A DNA stretch of 64,000 bases from Nitrobacter sp. 62-23 (lineage in GTDB: Bacteria; Pseudomonadota; Alphaproteobacteria; Rhizobiales; Xanthobacteraceae), in contig NZ_MKSM01000111.1 in assembly GCF_001897285.1 (NCBI RefSeq), positions 278 to 64,277 of the forward strand. The letters are read 5' to 3'. Position 1 is the first letter of the stretch. Every line of letters starts with the position of its first letter. The translations under genes were made by a program, and so were the position numbers. Below are positions 10,700 through 17,873 of this stretch, piece by piece. The notes under the pieces are model-generated. The model saw nothing but the letters and a program-made list of their open reading frames with translations, did no database searches and was not told where the DNA came from.

Positions 10700-10972
10700 C
10701 TACTCGGCCGCGGCTTCCGTCATCGGGACCACCGATACGAACGTGCGGCCGCCGGCCTTCGCACGAAACGCAACGCGACCTTCAACCTTGGCAAACAGCG
10801 TGTGGTCGGTGCCCATGCCAACATTAAGGCCGGGATGCCAGGTGGTGCCGCGCTGGCGGGCGATAATGTTACCGGGAATCACGTGCTCGCCGCCAAACGC
10901 CTTGATGCCAAGGCGCTTGCCGTGCGAATCGCGTCCATTCCGCGAAGAACCGCCTGCCTTTTTGTGAGCCAT
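10700..10972 (-). CDS. rpmA: 50S ribosomal protein bL27
   Basis: The 90-residue protein starts [20 protein letters not shown], with the conserved N-terminal AHKKAGGS tail that reaches the peptidyl-transferase centre and [15 protein letters not shown] following. Length and sequence are fully typical. It is cotranscribed with rplU 86 bp upstream. Confidence 0.99.
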   Translation of the reverse strand: MAHKKAGGSSRNGRDSHGKRLGIKAFGGEHVIPGNIIARQRGTTWHPGLNVGMGTDHTLFAKVEGRVAFRAKAGGRTFVSVVPMTEAAAE

Positions 10973-11057
10973 CGCTCGTCTCCAGTCTCGTCCGTATCTC
11001 TAGATCATTTCCGTGACAGAAGCATTCACTTTTTCTCACGGAGATTTTTAATCGCTC

Positions 11058-11588
11058 TTATTCGTCGCTTTTCGCCTTCTTGGCCGCGGTTTTTTTGGCC
11101 GCCGGCTTCTTGGCGGCCGCCTTCTTCGCCGGCGCCTTCTTCACGGGCGTCTTGGCCGACGTCTTCGAATCGGCCTTCTTCTCCGCGGCCTTGGGCGCCT
11201 CGTCGCCGTCGCTCTCGCCTCCGGCCGGCTCGACGACCTTTTCCTTCTTGGGGCGCGGTCCGATTGTCGGGGCCTTGCCGTCAGCCAAGATCTCGGTGAT
11301 CCGCAGCACCGTGATCTCGTCGCGATAACCGCGCTTGCGTTTCGAATGCTTGCGGCGGCGCTTCTTGAACGCGATCACCTTCGGACCGCGCTTGTGCTGC
11401 AGCACTTCCGCAGCGACCGAAGCGCCGGCCACCGTAGGCGCGCCGAGCACCGGCGTGTCGCCGCCGAGCACCAGAACCTCACCAAGCTGCACGATCGTTC
11501 CGACCTCGCCGGTGATCTTGCCAATCTCGAGCACATCATCCGGAACGACGCGATATTGGCGGCCGCCGGTTTTGATGACTGCGAACAT
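11058..11588 (-). CDS. rplU: 50S ribosomal protein bL21 with long Lys/Ala-rich tail
   Basis: Residues 1-102 are a normal bL21: MFAVIKTGGRQYRV, GEVLVLGG, and the KKRRRKHSKRKRGYR rRNA-binding segment. The remaining 74 residues are an acidic linker (GGESDGDEAPKAAEKK) followed by repeated KKAPAKKAAAKKPAAKK units, resembling H1-like tails. Standard bL21 is about 103 residues, so the tail is an addition of the kind seen in Rhizobiales. It should be disordered and nucleic-acid binding; this is inference. It heads the rplU-rpmA unit. Confidence 0.97.
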   Translation of the reverse strand: MFAVIKTGGRQYRVVPDDVLEIGKITGEVGTIVQLGEVLVLGGDTPVLGAPTVAGASVAAEVLQHKRGPKVIAFKKRRRKHSKRKRGYRDEITVLRITEILADGKAPTIGPRPKKEKVVEPAGGESDGDEAPKAAEKKADSKTSAKTPVKKAPAKKAAAKKPAAKKTAAKKAKSDE

Positions 11589-11956
11589 CGTTCTATTCCT
11601 TCGTGTTCGATCCCGGCCTCGGACAAGTCCGGGCCGGCTTTTTATCAGTCGCTAGGTCAAGAGCATTTTCGAACGACAAACCGGATGCCGCTTTGCCCAG
11701 AAATGCCCGATGGGTTTTTCACGTAACCGGGGACATGCCCCTGCGGTCACACAAAAACAAGCGGCGCCAAGGGTACCCCTGCGCCGGCTGCGCGACTTAT
11801 AGCCGCCAAAGGCGGGGAGTCAAGGCGCGAGGCGCGGGAAGAGCCGATTATCAGCGATTCGGCGCTCATCCTTCCCGCTTCCGGTTCGATCGCCATGAAA
11901 CAAAAAGGTTCCCTGACCGTTGATCCCCGCCAAAACGACCAGGGAGCGGGGCAACG
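11589..11956. other. Divergent intergenic region of rplU and the ROK-like gene
   Basis: This 368-bp region should hold the promoter of rplU-rpmA and that of the ROK-like gene. Apart from the hairpin at 11613-11637 I see no recognisable operator. No convincing small gene is present. Confidence 0.5.
11613..11637 (+). terminator. Strong hairpin with T-tract upstream of rplU, facing plus strand
   Basis: CCGGCC-T-CGGAC, loop AA, GTCCG-GGCCGG, followed on the plus strand by CTTTTTA. It has the form of an intrinsic terminator for rightward transcription, but no plus gene ends here. On the minus strand it lies in the likely leader of rplU, where it could act as a leader structure. Either role is unproven. 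Confidence 0.45.
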
Positions 11957-13078
11957 ATGGCAGAAGACACCTTGACGACGGCGGGTATCGGCAAGCATGG
12001 GGTTCTGCGGCTGCCATCGGTGGATGTCGACAGCTACAACATCGAATTGAAAGACGACGAGGGCTTTCTCGGCGACCGCGCCTGCAAGGGCGCCTTCCGC
12101 AGGATCCTCGACGGCCTGCGCAAACCGCTGAAGAAAAACGGCGACGACCCGCTCGGCAAGACCCCGTCCCAAGCAATCGCCAAGGGCTCGCTGGACGAGG
12201 CGCTGATCGGCGACGATATCGAGGCCGCCGCCCTGGTGCATGGCGCCATCGAGGAGTTCGCGCAGGAGCTCGCCTATGTGACGGGACGCTTCCTCAAGAC
12301 CAAGGCATGGGCCGATACCGAGTGCATCGTGGTCGGCGGCGGCTTCCGCAAGAGCCGGGTCGGCGAGATCGCGATCGCCCGGGCCGACCTGTTGCTGAAA
12401 AGCCAGGGTCACAAGGTCCATTTGATCCCGATCCGCTTCGATCCCGACGAGGCCGGGCTGATCGGCTGCCTGCACCTGGCGCCATCGTGGATCTTCGAGG
12501 CGTTTGACAGCATCCTGGCGGTCGACATCGGCGGCACTAACATCCGCTGCGGCGTGGTCGAAACCCGCTGGAAAAAGGCCGCCGACCTCTCCAAGGCCGG
12601 GGTGTGGAAATCCGAACTGTGGCGTCACGCCGACGATGAGCCGACCCGCGAGGGTGCGGTGAAGAAGCTCGTGAAAATGCTGAAGGACCTCATTTCGCAG
12701 GCGGACAAGGAGGGACTGAAGCTCGCGCCATTCATCGGCATTTCCTGCCCGGGCGTGATCGACGAGGATGGATCGATCGAGAAAGGCGCGCAAAATCTTC
12801 CCGGCAACTGGGAGAGCAGCCGATTCAACCTGCCGGCGTCGCTGATCGAGGCCATTCCCGAGATCGGCGGCCACGACACCACCGTGCTGATGCACAATGA
12901 CGGTCTGGCGCAGGGCCTGAGCGAAATGCCCTACATGCAGGACGTCACCCGCTGGGGCGTCCTGACCATCGGCACGGGCCTCGGCAACGCGCGTTTCACC
13001 AATCGCAAGAAGGACAACAAGAAAGACAAGAAGTCCGACGACGGCAAGGACAAGAAGGACAAAAAAGCGAAGGACTGA
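11957..13078 (+). CDS. ROK-type sugar-kinase-like protein with permuted motif order
   Basis: The 373-residue protein has ROK/glucokinase motifs in an unusual order. The C-lobe-like part comes first: helix EEFAQELAYVTGRFL, adenosine-type motif IVVGGGF (124-130) and DEAGLIG (164-170). The N-lobe-like part follows: DIGGTN (190-195), GISCPGVIDEDG, NLPGNWE, the catalytic-type HND (313-315) and GTGLG (339-343). After GTGLGN the protein ends in a Lys/Asp-rich tail. The zinc motif CxCGxxGC and ExGH of ordinary ROK proteins are absent. ATG at 11957 follows a GGGAG site. Kinase activity is inferred, not certain. It is monocistronic. Confidence 0.8.
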   Translation: MAEDTLTTAGIGKHGVLRLPSVDVDSYNIELKDDEGFLGDRACKGAFRRILDGLRKPLKKNGDDPLGKTPSQAIAKGSLDEALIGDDIEAAALVHGAIEEFAQELAYVTGRFLKTKAWADTECIVVGGGFRKSRVGEIAIARADLLLKSQGHKVHLIPIRFDPDEAGLIGCLHLAPSWIFEAFDSILAVDIGGTNIRCGVVETRWKKAADLSKAGVWKSELWRHADDEPTREGAVKKLVKMLKDLISQADKEGLKLAPFIGISCPGVIDEDGSIEKGAQNLPGNWESSRFNLPASLIEAIPEIGGHDTTVLMHNDGLAQGLSEMPYMQDVTRWGVLTIGTGLGNARFTNRKKDNKKDKKSDDGKDKKDKKAKD

Positions 13079-13495
13079 CAAACCGCCCGCGCGTGGCCCT
13101 TTCGGTGCCTGGCCGCCGCGCTCGGATATGCCACGACGCGGACGGCGCTGTCCCGACAAAGTAACCTTGATTGGTGAGGTTAAAATCAGGATCGCATTGC
13201 CGGTTTTGCAAAGACCGCTACGGTCGCATGGTCGCGCAGGTGGTCCGCGAAGCCGCACTTCCGGCCACGATTTTAATGACGCGGCACGGGACCGCCGGTT
13301 ATTATCGCGTCCGGCGGTCCCACTTTTCCAGAACGCCGGGCGGGCCCCTCCACGGCCCGCCGAACCAGCCCGGTCATGTTTGGGTTTTGCATTTGAACGG
13401 GCGGCGATGTATCAAGGCGCGCGTTTCTTCATGCGAGCCGGTGTCCGCTTCCCCGAAACCGCGCTAAAGGCGATCCACCGCCAGCATGCACCTTA
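13079..13495. other. Intergenic region upstream of tRNA-Ser
   Basis: This 417-bp stretch lies between the ROK-like gene and tRNA-Ser. It contains one strong hairpin (13288-13321) and no open frame with recognisable coding character. The tRNA promoter presumably lies in its last 100 bp. Confidence 0.5.
13288..13321. terminator. Perfect 11-bp GC-rich hairpin
   Basis: GGGACCGCCGG (13288-13298) pairs with CCGGCGGTCCC (13311-13321) around a 12-nt loop; the plus strand continues ACTTTTCC. It probably terminates transcription of the ROK-like gene 210 bp upstream or insulates the tRNA. Confidence 0.5.
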
Positions 13496-13585
13496 GGAGA
13501 GGTGGCAGAGTGGTCGAATGCACCGCACTCGAAATGCGGCATAGGTGCAAGCCTATCGGGGGTTCGAATCCCTCCCTCTCCGCCA
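13496..13585 (+). tRNA. tRNA-Ser(CGA)
   Basis: A 90-nt class II tRNA. The acceptor GGAGAGG (13496-13502) pairs with CCTCTCC (13575-13581), then discriminator G and encoded CCA (13583-13585). The anticodon loop CTCGAAA gives anticodon CGA between CCGCA and TGCGG. A long variable arm (GCATAGGTGCAAGCCTATC region) and the TTCGAAT T-loop are present. The 3' end is the integration site of the element at 13571-26339; the gene itself is kept intact. Confidence 0.98.
13571..13585 (+). other. attL core of the tRNA-Ser element
   Basis: The 15-bp CCTCCCTCTCCGCCA covers the T-arm end, acceptor 3' strand and CCA of tRNA-Ser. It is repeated exactly at 26325-26339. Confidence 0.88.
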
Positions 13586-13743
13586 AAAATAGCACCTAAA
13601 CGATTGTTTTTCTAGATGCTTTTTGAAGGCCGGTCTGGGTCAACCCTACCGTTTATCCGTCCCTCCCAAGGGCTTAGAATCGGCCGCGTAGCAGGCTTTC
13701 AGCCGCGCCGGGCTCGATCCGGCCCGGCTCGCCCACAGGGCCG

Positions 13744-14136
13744 CTACGCGCCGAGAAAGCGGCGGATGAACTCTTTCGGGCGCATCGGGGGCCGCTCCAC
13801 GGTCAGACGGCCTTCGCGGCACACCTCAACCCTTACAGGATCGGTCGCGGCGGAATTGACGTGCAAGTCAAAATCGCGATGTTGCCCCCGCACCGACAGC
13901 GAAAAGCCCGGCCGATCGTCTCTATTGCGGACGGTCAGGCGGCCAGTTGAATCCCGAAAGCGCGCTGTCATCACGCCGCCGCGAAGGCTGGCGCTCTCGA
14001 AACGCCATGCCCCAAACCGGCGACGCCCGAGCCAACTCAGAACCGAATAAGAAGGAACACACCCCGACGCCGTGCGGCGGGAACGGAGCGCGGCGAGCGC
14101 GCCAGCGAAATCGCGGAATCGAACTGTCTGATCCAT
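13744..14136 (-). CDS. Unknown element protein (left-end gene)
   Basis: A 130-residue basic protein (MDQTVRFRDFAGALAALRSR ... ending EFIRRFLGA) without a family I recognise. Its middle has alternating hydrophobic/charged strands (GRLTVRNRDDRPGFSLSV, DFDLHVNSAATDPVRVEV), suggesting a beta-rich fold. ATG at 14136 is chosen because AGGAGT lies 8 nt upstream; the frame is open further to 14241. That ribosome site lies inside a perfect 18-bp inverted repeat, so its translation may be structure-controlled. It is the last gene before attL, where satellites often carry accessory cargo. Confidence 0.6.
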   Translation of the reverse strand: MDQTVRFRDFAGALAALRSRRTASGCVPSYSVLSWLGRRRFGAWRFESASLRGGVMTARFRDSTGRLTVRNRDDRPGFSLSVRGQHRDFDLHVNSAATDPVRVEVCREGRLTVERPPMRPKEFIRRFLGA

Positions 14137-14143
14137 ATGGTTA

Positions 14144-14195
14144 ACTCCTGTTTCAGCCCGTCCAAGGCGATCTAGCCACGGGCTGAAACAGGAGT
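14144..14195. promoter_or_regulatory. Perfect 18-bp inverted repeat covering a ribosome site
   Basis: ACTCCTGTTTCAGCCCGT (14144-14161) and its exact complement ACGGGCTGAAACAGGAGT (14178-14195) flank a 16-nt loop. On the minus strand the downstream arm ends with AGGAGT, the likely Shine-Dalgarno of the gene starting at 14136. It could be an operator, an attenuator that hides the ribosome site, or the end of an insertion. Confidence 0.7.
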
Positions 14196-14222
14196 CAAGT
14201 ATTTGATTTTGCTTACTTATTT

Positions 14223-14255
14223 TCGAAAACAGGTAACCCAAAATCGAAAACAGGT
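14223..14255. promoter_or_regulatory. Two direct repeats TCGAAAACAGGT, 21 bp apart
   Basis: TCGAAAACAGGT occurs at 14223-14234 and 14244-14255; the 21-bp period equals two DNA turns, as for a regulator binding one helix face. It lies between the 110-residue gene and the inverted repeat at 14144-14195. Confidence 0.5.
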
Positions 14256-14266
14256 CGCACGGCCCT

Positions 14267-14599
14267 TCAGTTCAAGGGCCTAATGTAGTCGGCAAACTCG
14301 GCTCGCAACGCGTCATCGCCAAAACGATGCAGCAACGCGCCAGCAGCCTCCCGGCTTACCACGGGCAGAACCTCCAAACCTTGTTCGAGGCCCGCGCGTT
14401 TCACGCGCTTAACGGTCAAAAAGCCGATTCCAGATTCTGCTTTCTCATCAGGCCAGAGCGCCAACACGAGGGCGCACGACGCGAAGCTACGCTCGAAAAA
14501 ACCGGGGTCGCGCTTGGCCAAATGGCTGATGGCCGCAGCCCCATTTGTCAGAGCGCGCATCAACATTGCAAAGCTCAAAACTTCAATGCTCTCGCTCAT
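14267..14599 (-). CDS. Unknown element protein downstream of the tape measure
   Basis: A 110-residue, mostly helical protein (MSESIEVLSFAMLMRALTNG, FFERSFASCALVLALWP). It begins only 3 bp after the tape-measure stop, and its ribosome site GGGAG overlaps the end of that gene, so the two are translationally coupled. Position suggests a tail-assembly or virion role, but no family is recognised. Confidence 0.65.
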   Translation of the reverse strand: MSESIEVLSFAMLMRALTNGAAAISHLAKRDPGFFERSFASCALVLALWPDEKAESGIGFLTVKRVKRAGLEQGLEVLPVVSREAAGALLHRFGDDALRAEFADYIRPLN

Positions 14600-14602
14600 G
14601 AT

Positions 14603-16786
14603 TCACGCTCCCTTCCAAGACGGAGCCCTGCCCGTGCTGATGATTTGAGACCTTGTGGCAAATTTCTGCAATTCAATGACTGCATCGGGCGTCGCCGTAA
14701 GGCCTTCTATGATTTTATTACCCGGCAGGTGTATCTGAACGGGATGCCCGCTCGCGCCCGACCCGACCGCCGGGACCGACACGAGACCGCCATTTCGGAA
14801 ACCGGTCATCGGAGGTGTGAGCGCAGACGCGATGCCGCCGCCGACGCCCGCGAAGCTCGCGAGAAGATCGCGCGGGATTCGCATACTCTGCAAAGCGCGC
14901 ATGATACCGACACCATAATAAGACACGGCCTTGAAGGGCTGCACAAACTCGCCGTTCGAGAGCCGTGCAGGAATCGAGTCGCTCGTTCCGGTGCCCGCTC
15001 CACGGACGTAGCCGCCGCTGGCAAAGCCGGGCGCACCATCGCCGCCGCCGACTACCGAAGCAATCGCGCTTGCCGCGCTCTGCGCTTTCGCGACGACGCT
15101 CGCGATAAGATCAATCAGGCCGCTGAAATAGCCCTTCACGGTAGCGACAGCAGAATTGAATTGATCGACGACCCAATCGGCTGCGGCGCTCACGCCGTCT
15201 CTTACGGCCTGCCACGCTCCATTTGCAGCGTCCACGAGACCGCTAAACAGTGAGCTAACAAAATCAAGCGCACCACTAAACGCGTCGCTGATGGCCTGCC
15301 CGACTGCCGACGCCGCTTCCGATAGCGAGCCCATCCGAATCGCAGACGAGACGATAAAGGCCCCTATCGCGACTCCCAACGCTGCGGCTCCAATCGTCGC
15401 AGCCCCGAAGATAGAGATAAGTCCGCCGAACACTGTGACGACGGTTGAGATAGACGACGCTAGCAGCGTAAACGATCCGACGAGTTTCGCGATGACGAGC
15501 GCCGCCGCAATCTCAGTCCCGGTCAAATTCGTGCCGAAAATCGTGTTGATGCCTGTAGCGACCGTGTTGAACACTGACATCAAAGCACTGAGCGCCGGGA
15601 TGATGATATTAGTGACGGCGTTCGAAACAGCGGTGCCGAAAGCCACGACCGACTCTCGCGCGCCGCGAAGCATGTCAGATTTCACATCCGCGTCACGGCC
15701 TTCGAGCACCGCGACCAAATCGTCAATGACAGGCTTCACCTTCGCCGTAATGTCCGCCACGAATAGAACAAGCGCCGTGCGATTCTTGGCGATGAATTCC
15801 GTGAGGCCGTTCAAACTCTGCGACACCAAGGGCGCGAGCGTCGCGGCGATCGAGTCCTTCGCGGATGTTGCGGCTGCGCCGAGTCGGGCGAACGCTGTTG
15901 AGACCGCGAGCAGATTCTTGCGCCCAAGTTGATCCAGCGGCGGCGCGATCCGTTGCGCCTCCAAAGTGAACGCCGCGATGCCGCGCGAACCTTGATTCAT
16001 AAAGCTAACGAGCGAACTACTCTTCGTCCCAAACAACTCCATGGAAAGCGCGGCCTTCGTCGCGCCGTCCGGCAACTCGCGAAAGGCGTCTGCCAAACCC
16101 TCAAATGCTTGCTTCGGATTCTTCAGACTGCCGTCAAAATTGCGCGTGGAAACACCGAGTCGCGTAAATGCGTCCTGCGAATCCGACGCGTTCTGATTCA
16201 ACTTCTGCATTGACGTGCTAAATTGCTGGAAATTTATCTGTCCGCTGGCAAGCTGACGCTTCAAGTCGCGAACGCTGTTATTATACTGCTCATTTCTTTT
16301 CACTGACTCGTCGAGCGCGCGGCTTACGCCGGTTATCGACTTGGCGAAGTCATCACCGGACACGCCCGCTTGTGCTGCCGCATTCTTCAGATTCTCATAT
16401 TCCTTTGCCGAGAGTCCCGCCGCGTCGGCCGCATCTTGGATATTCTTTTGGTTTTGTGCCGATCCCTTCACGAAAGCCGCGACGCCAACTCCGACAGCCG
16501 AAAAGGCGGCGGCCACGGCGGTGACCTTCACGGCCACGTCGCTGAGCGTTGATTTTAAGTTGCTGAACACCTCACGGCCTTTATCGATTTCGGCCCGGAC
16601 TTGTTGCGCTTTTTCCTGCACGGACTTCAGGGAAACGCCGAGCTTGTCCAGAGTCGAATTCGCACTCGCCGCGCGCTCCAAATCTTCGAACGCCTTCTTC
16701 CCGGATGATCCGATGTCTTGAAGCTGCTTCTTAATATCCACTCCACCGGCTAGGGAGATTCGGACTGTAAATGATTTACCAGCCAT
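14603..16786 (-). CDS. Phage tape-measure-like tail protein
   Basis: A 727-residue protein. Helical N-terminal part with coiled coil (about residues 20-70), a hydrophobic patch near 80-105 (VTAVAAAFSAVGVGVAAF), the TP901-type region (AAGLSAKEYENLKNAAAQAG), then a central run of hydrophobic spans (about 370-520) and a Gly/Ser/Ala-rich C-terminal part with FASGGYVRGAGTG. These traits fit tape-measure proteins that set tail length and are ejected with DNA. Start at 16786 follows GGAGG; 13 further upstream codons are open. It overlaps the preceding gene by 11 bp. No tail tube, baseplate or tail assembly chaperone genes flank it, which is odd. Confidence 0.88.
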   Translation of the reverse strand: MAGKSFTVRISLAGGVDIKKQLQDIGSSGKKAFEDLERAASANSTLDKLGVSLKSVQEKAQQVRAEIDKGREVFSNLKSTLSDVAVKVTAVAAAFSAVGVGVAAFVKGSAQNQKNIQDAADAAGLSAKEYENLKNAAAQAGVSGDDFAKSITGVSRALDESVKRNEQYNNSVRDLKRQLASGQINFQQFSTSMQKLNQNASDSQDAFTRLGVSTRNFDGSLKNPKQAFEGLADAFRELPDGATKAALSMELFGTKSSSLVSFMNQGSRGIAAFTLEAQRIAPPLDQLGRKNLLAVSTAFARLGAAATSAKDSIAATLAPLVSQSLNGLTEFIAKNRTALVLFVADITAKVKPVIDDLVAVLEGRDADVKSDMLRGARESVVAFGTAVSNAVTNIIIPALSALMSVFNTVATGINTIFGTNLTGTEIAAALVIAKLVGSFTLLASSISTVVTVFGGLISIFGAATIGAAALGVAIGAFIVSSAIRMGSLSEAASAVGQAISDAFSGALDFVSSLFSGLVDAANGAWQAVRDGVSAAADWVVDQFNSAVATVKGYFSGLIDLIASVVAKAQSAASAIASVVGGGDGAPGFASGGYVRGAGTGTSDSIPARLSNGEFVQPFKAVSYYGVGIMRALQSMRIPRDLLASFAGVGGGIASALTPPMTGFRNGGLVSVPAVGSGASGHPVQIHLPGNKIIEGLTATPDAVIELQKFATRSQIISTGRAPSWKGA

Positions 16787-17039
16787 GATTGCTTGCCTCC
16801 AATAAATTTGATTCCCACGGGCCATGACTCACGACAGCCGCGAGCACATCAGGCTCGTCGGGATTCCACCACGCGCGAAATACGATTTGCCCGTCCGCTT
16901 CAATCCGCAGCCAGCTTGCTCCAGCGTGATAATCGGGATCGATGCCAGCGGTGATAAGCAACTCGCCACGGCGCGCGGACGGGAGGTCCGCGCATCGTAA
17001 GATATAAAGTGCTGCATCGCGGATTTTCGAAGCGGTCAT
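16776..17039 (-). CDS. Unknown small element protein upstream of the tape measure
   Basis: An 87-residue protein (MTASKIRDAALYILRCADLP ... SNLLEASNHGW) with no family recognised. Its start codon overlaps the stop of the RHH gene (ATGA at 17036-17039) and its end overlaps the tape-measure start by 11 bp, so all three form one coupled unit. It is Trp/Asp-rich near residues 55-75. Confidence 0.65.
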   Translation of the reverse strand: MTASKIRDAALYILRCADLPSARRGELLITAGIDPDYHAGASWLRIEADGQIVFRAWWNPDEPDVLAAVVSHGPWESNLLEASNHGW

Positions 17040-17206
17040 AACACAGCCTCCTCTCGCTCAAGGCCGCGAGCGACGAGGCGGCGAAGAACGATGGCGCGGG
17101 GCGTGCCATAAATCGCGAGGGCATCAACGCGGGAAAGCATCGCGCCGGGTAGACGGACGCTCACCTTCTCCGTGAGGGGCGCACGACGTTTCAGATTCCG
17201 TTTCAA
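17036..17206 (-). CDS. Ribbon-helix-helix-like small DNA-binding protein (TTG start)
   Basis: A 56-residue protein found by reading the minus strand: a basic start KRNLKRRAPLTEK, then strand VSVRLPGAML and helices SRVDALAIYG and PRAIVLRRLVARGLEREE. This beta-helix-helix pattern is that of Arc/CopG-type regulators. The only suitable start is TTG at 17206, preceded by GGAG at 7 nt. It overlaps the next gene by ATGA. As first gene of the tape-measure unit it may autoregulate that unit; this is inferred. Confidence 0.68.
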   Translation of the reverse strand: MKRNLKRRAPLTEKVSVRLPGAMLSRVDALAIYGTPRAIVLRRLVARGLEREEAVL

Positions 17207-17684
17207 AGCCGATCTCCATTTTGGATGGAGTATCGGCGGTCAGACGCGCGGCGTCAGCCAACGAATTGTCGGACAACGGCGGACAAATCAAAAGGGCCAG
17301 CGGTGTGATGCGCTGACCCTTTCTGAGGAAGTTAATGGCGCGGGACGTTTCGACGCCATCAACCGATCAAATGATAGCACTCTCAGACTCGAGCGCAAAC
17401 GCACGGAGAAAAATATTTTCAGCCGCTTTACCTACCTCCGTGAAAAATTTTTATCATAGCTGCGAAGAGTCCGACCCCGTGTCTTGCCCGCATTACTTTT
17501 TGGCCCGGAAGGACCCGAAAATTTTTGGGAGGACTCAGGCGTGGGCTTCGAAGAGAATGTTCTTCTCTCTTTATCTCAACTCGAAAATTTTCAGCGTCGT
17601 GCGGATATCGAGATAGATGCACTTGCATGTAAATAGGTGGCGACACGGGCGCTTGCGGGAAATGGGGGCGCACCAAGGGTGAGG
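17207..17684. other. Non-coding region between the RHH unit and the iteron array
   Basis: No convincing gene is seen in this 478-bp stretch. Besides the terminator at 17291-17322 it is unusually rich in short A/T tracts (for example AAAAATATTTTCAG near 17408 and GAAAATTTTTGGG near 17516), unlike the host sequence. Confidence 0.5.
17291..17322 (-). terminator. Hairpin terminator between the VapE region and the tape-measure unit
   Basis: AAAGGGCCAGCG (17291-17302) pairs with CGCTGACCCTTT (17311-17322) with one mismatch. On the minus strand the stem is followed by TTTTGATTT, so it would end transcripts coming from vapE and the array behind it and separate them from the RHH-led unit. Confidence 0.6.
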
Positions 17685-17873
17685 GTAGAGTCGTAGAGGG
17701 GTAGACCCCTGCCGCCATATTCCCCCCCCCCCCGGATTGCATGAGCTACACAGCCCTAAATACCCCCCCCCTTTATAGTATATGACTCTACGACTCTACC
17801 AATGAAGGAAACAACTGTGCTGCAAGGGTTTCTGCGGTAAAGTCGGCGGTAGAGGCTGACTCTACGCCTCTAC
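17685..17873. other. Iteron-like GTAGAG array: candidate replication origin of the element
   Basis: Eight copies of GTAGAG/GTAGAC lie in 190 bp: direct at 17685, 17693 and 17701; inverted (CTCTAC) at 17786 and 17794; direct at 17849; inverted at 17860 and 17868. Copies within groups are spaced exactly 8 bp apart. Between the first two groups are runs of 12 and 9 C (17722-17733, 17763-17771) and the A+T stretch TTATAGTATATGA. The last copy overlaps the stop codon of the VapE-like gene. Iterons behind an initiator/ATPase gene fit a satellite origin; this is inference. Confidence 0.6.

Noticed and set aside
11058-11300. Regular short repeats in the rplU tail as a possible CRISPR-like array
   Set aside because: The repeats are in frame and code for KKAAAKKPA-type units; there are no unique spacers. 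No CRISPR array was seen elsewhere in the window.
11747-13258. A 503-codon minus frame opposite the ROK-like gene
   Set aside because: The plus frame has clear kinase motifs; the minus frame is low-complexity and spans the intergenic regions on both sides.
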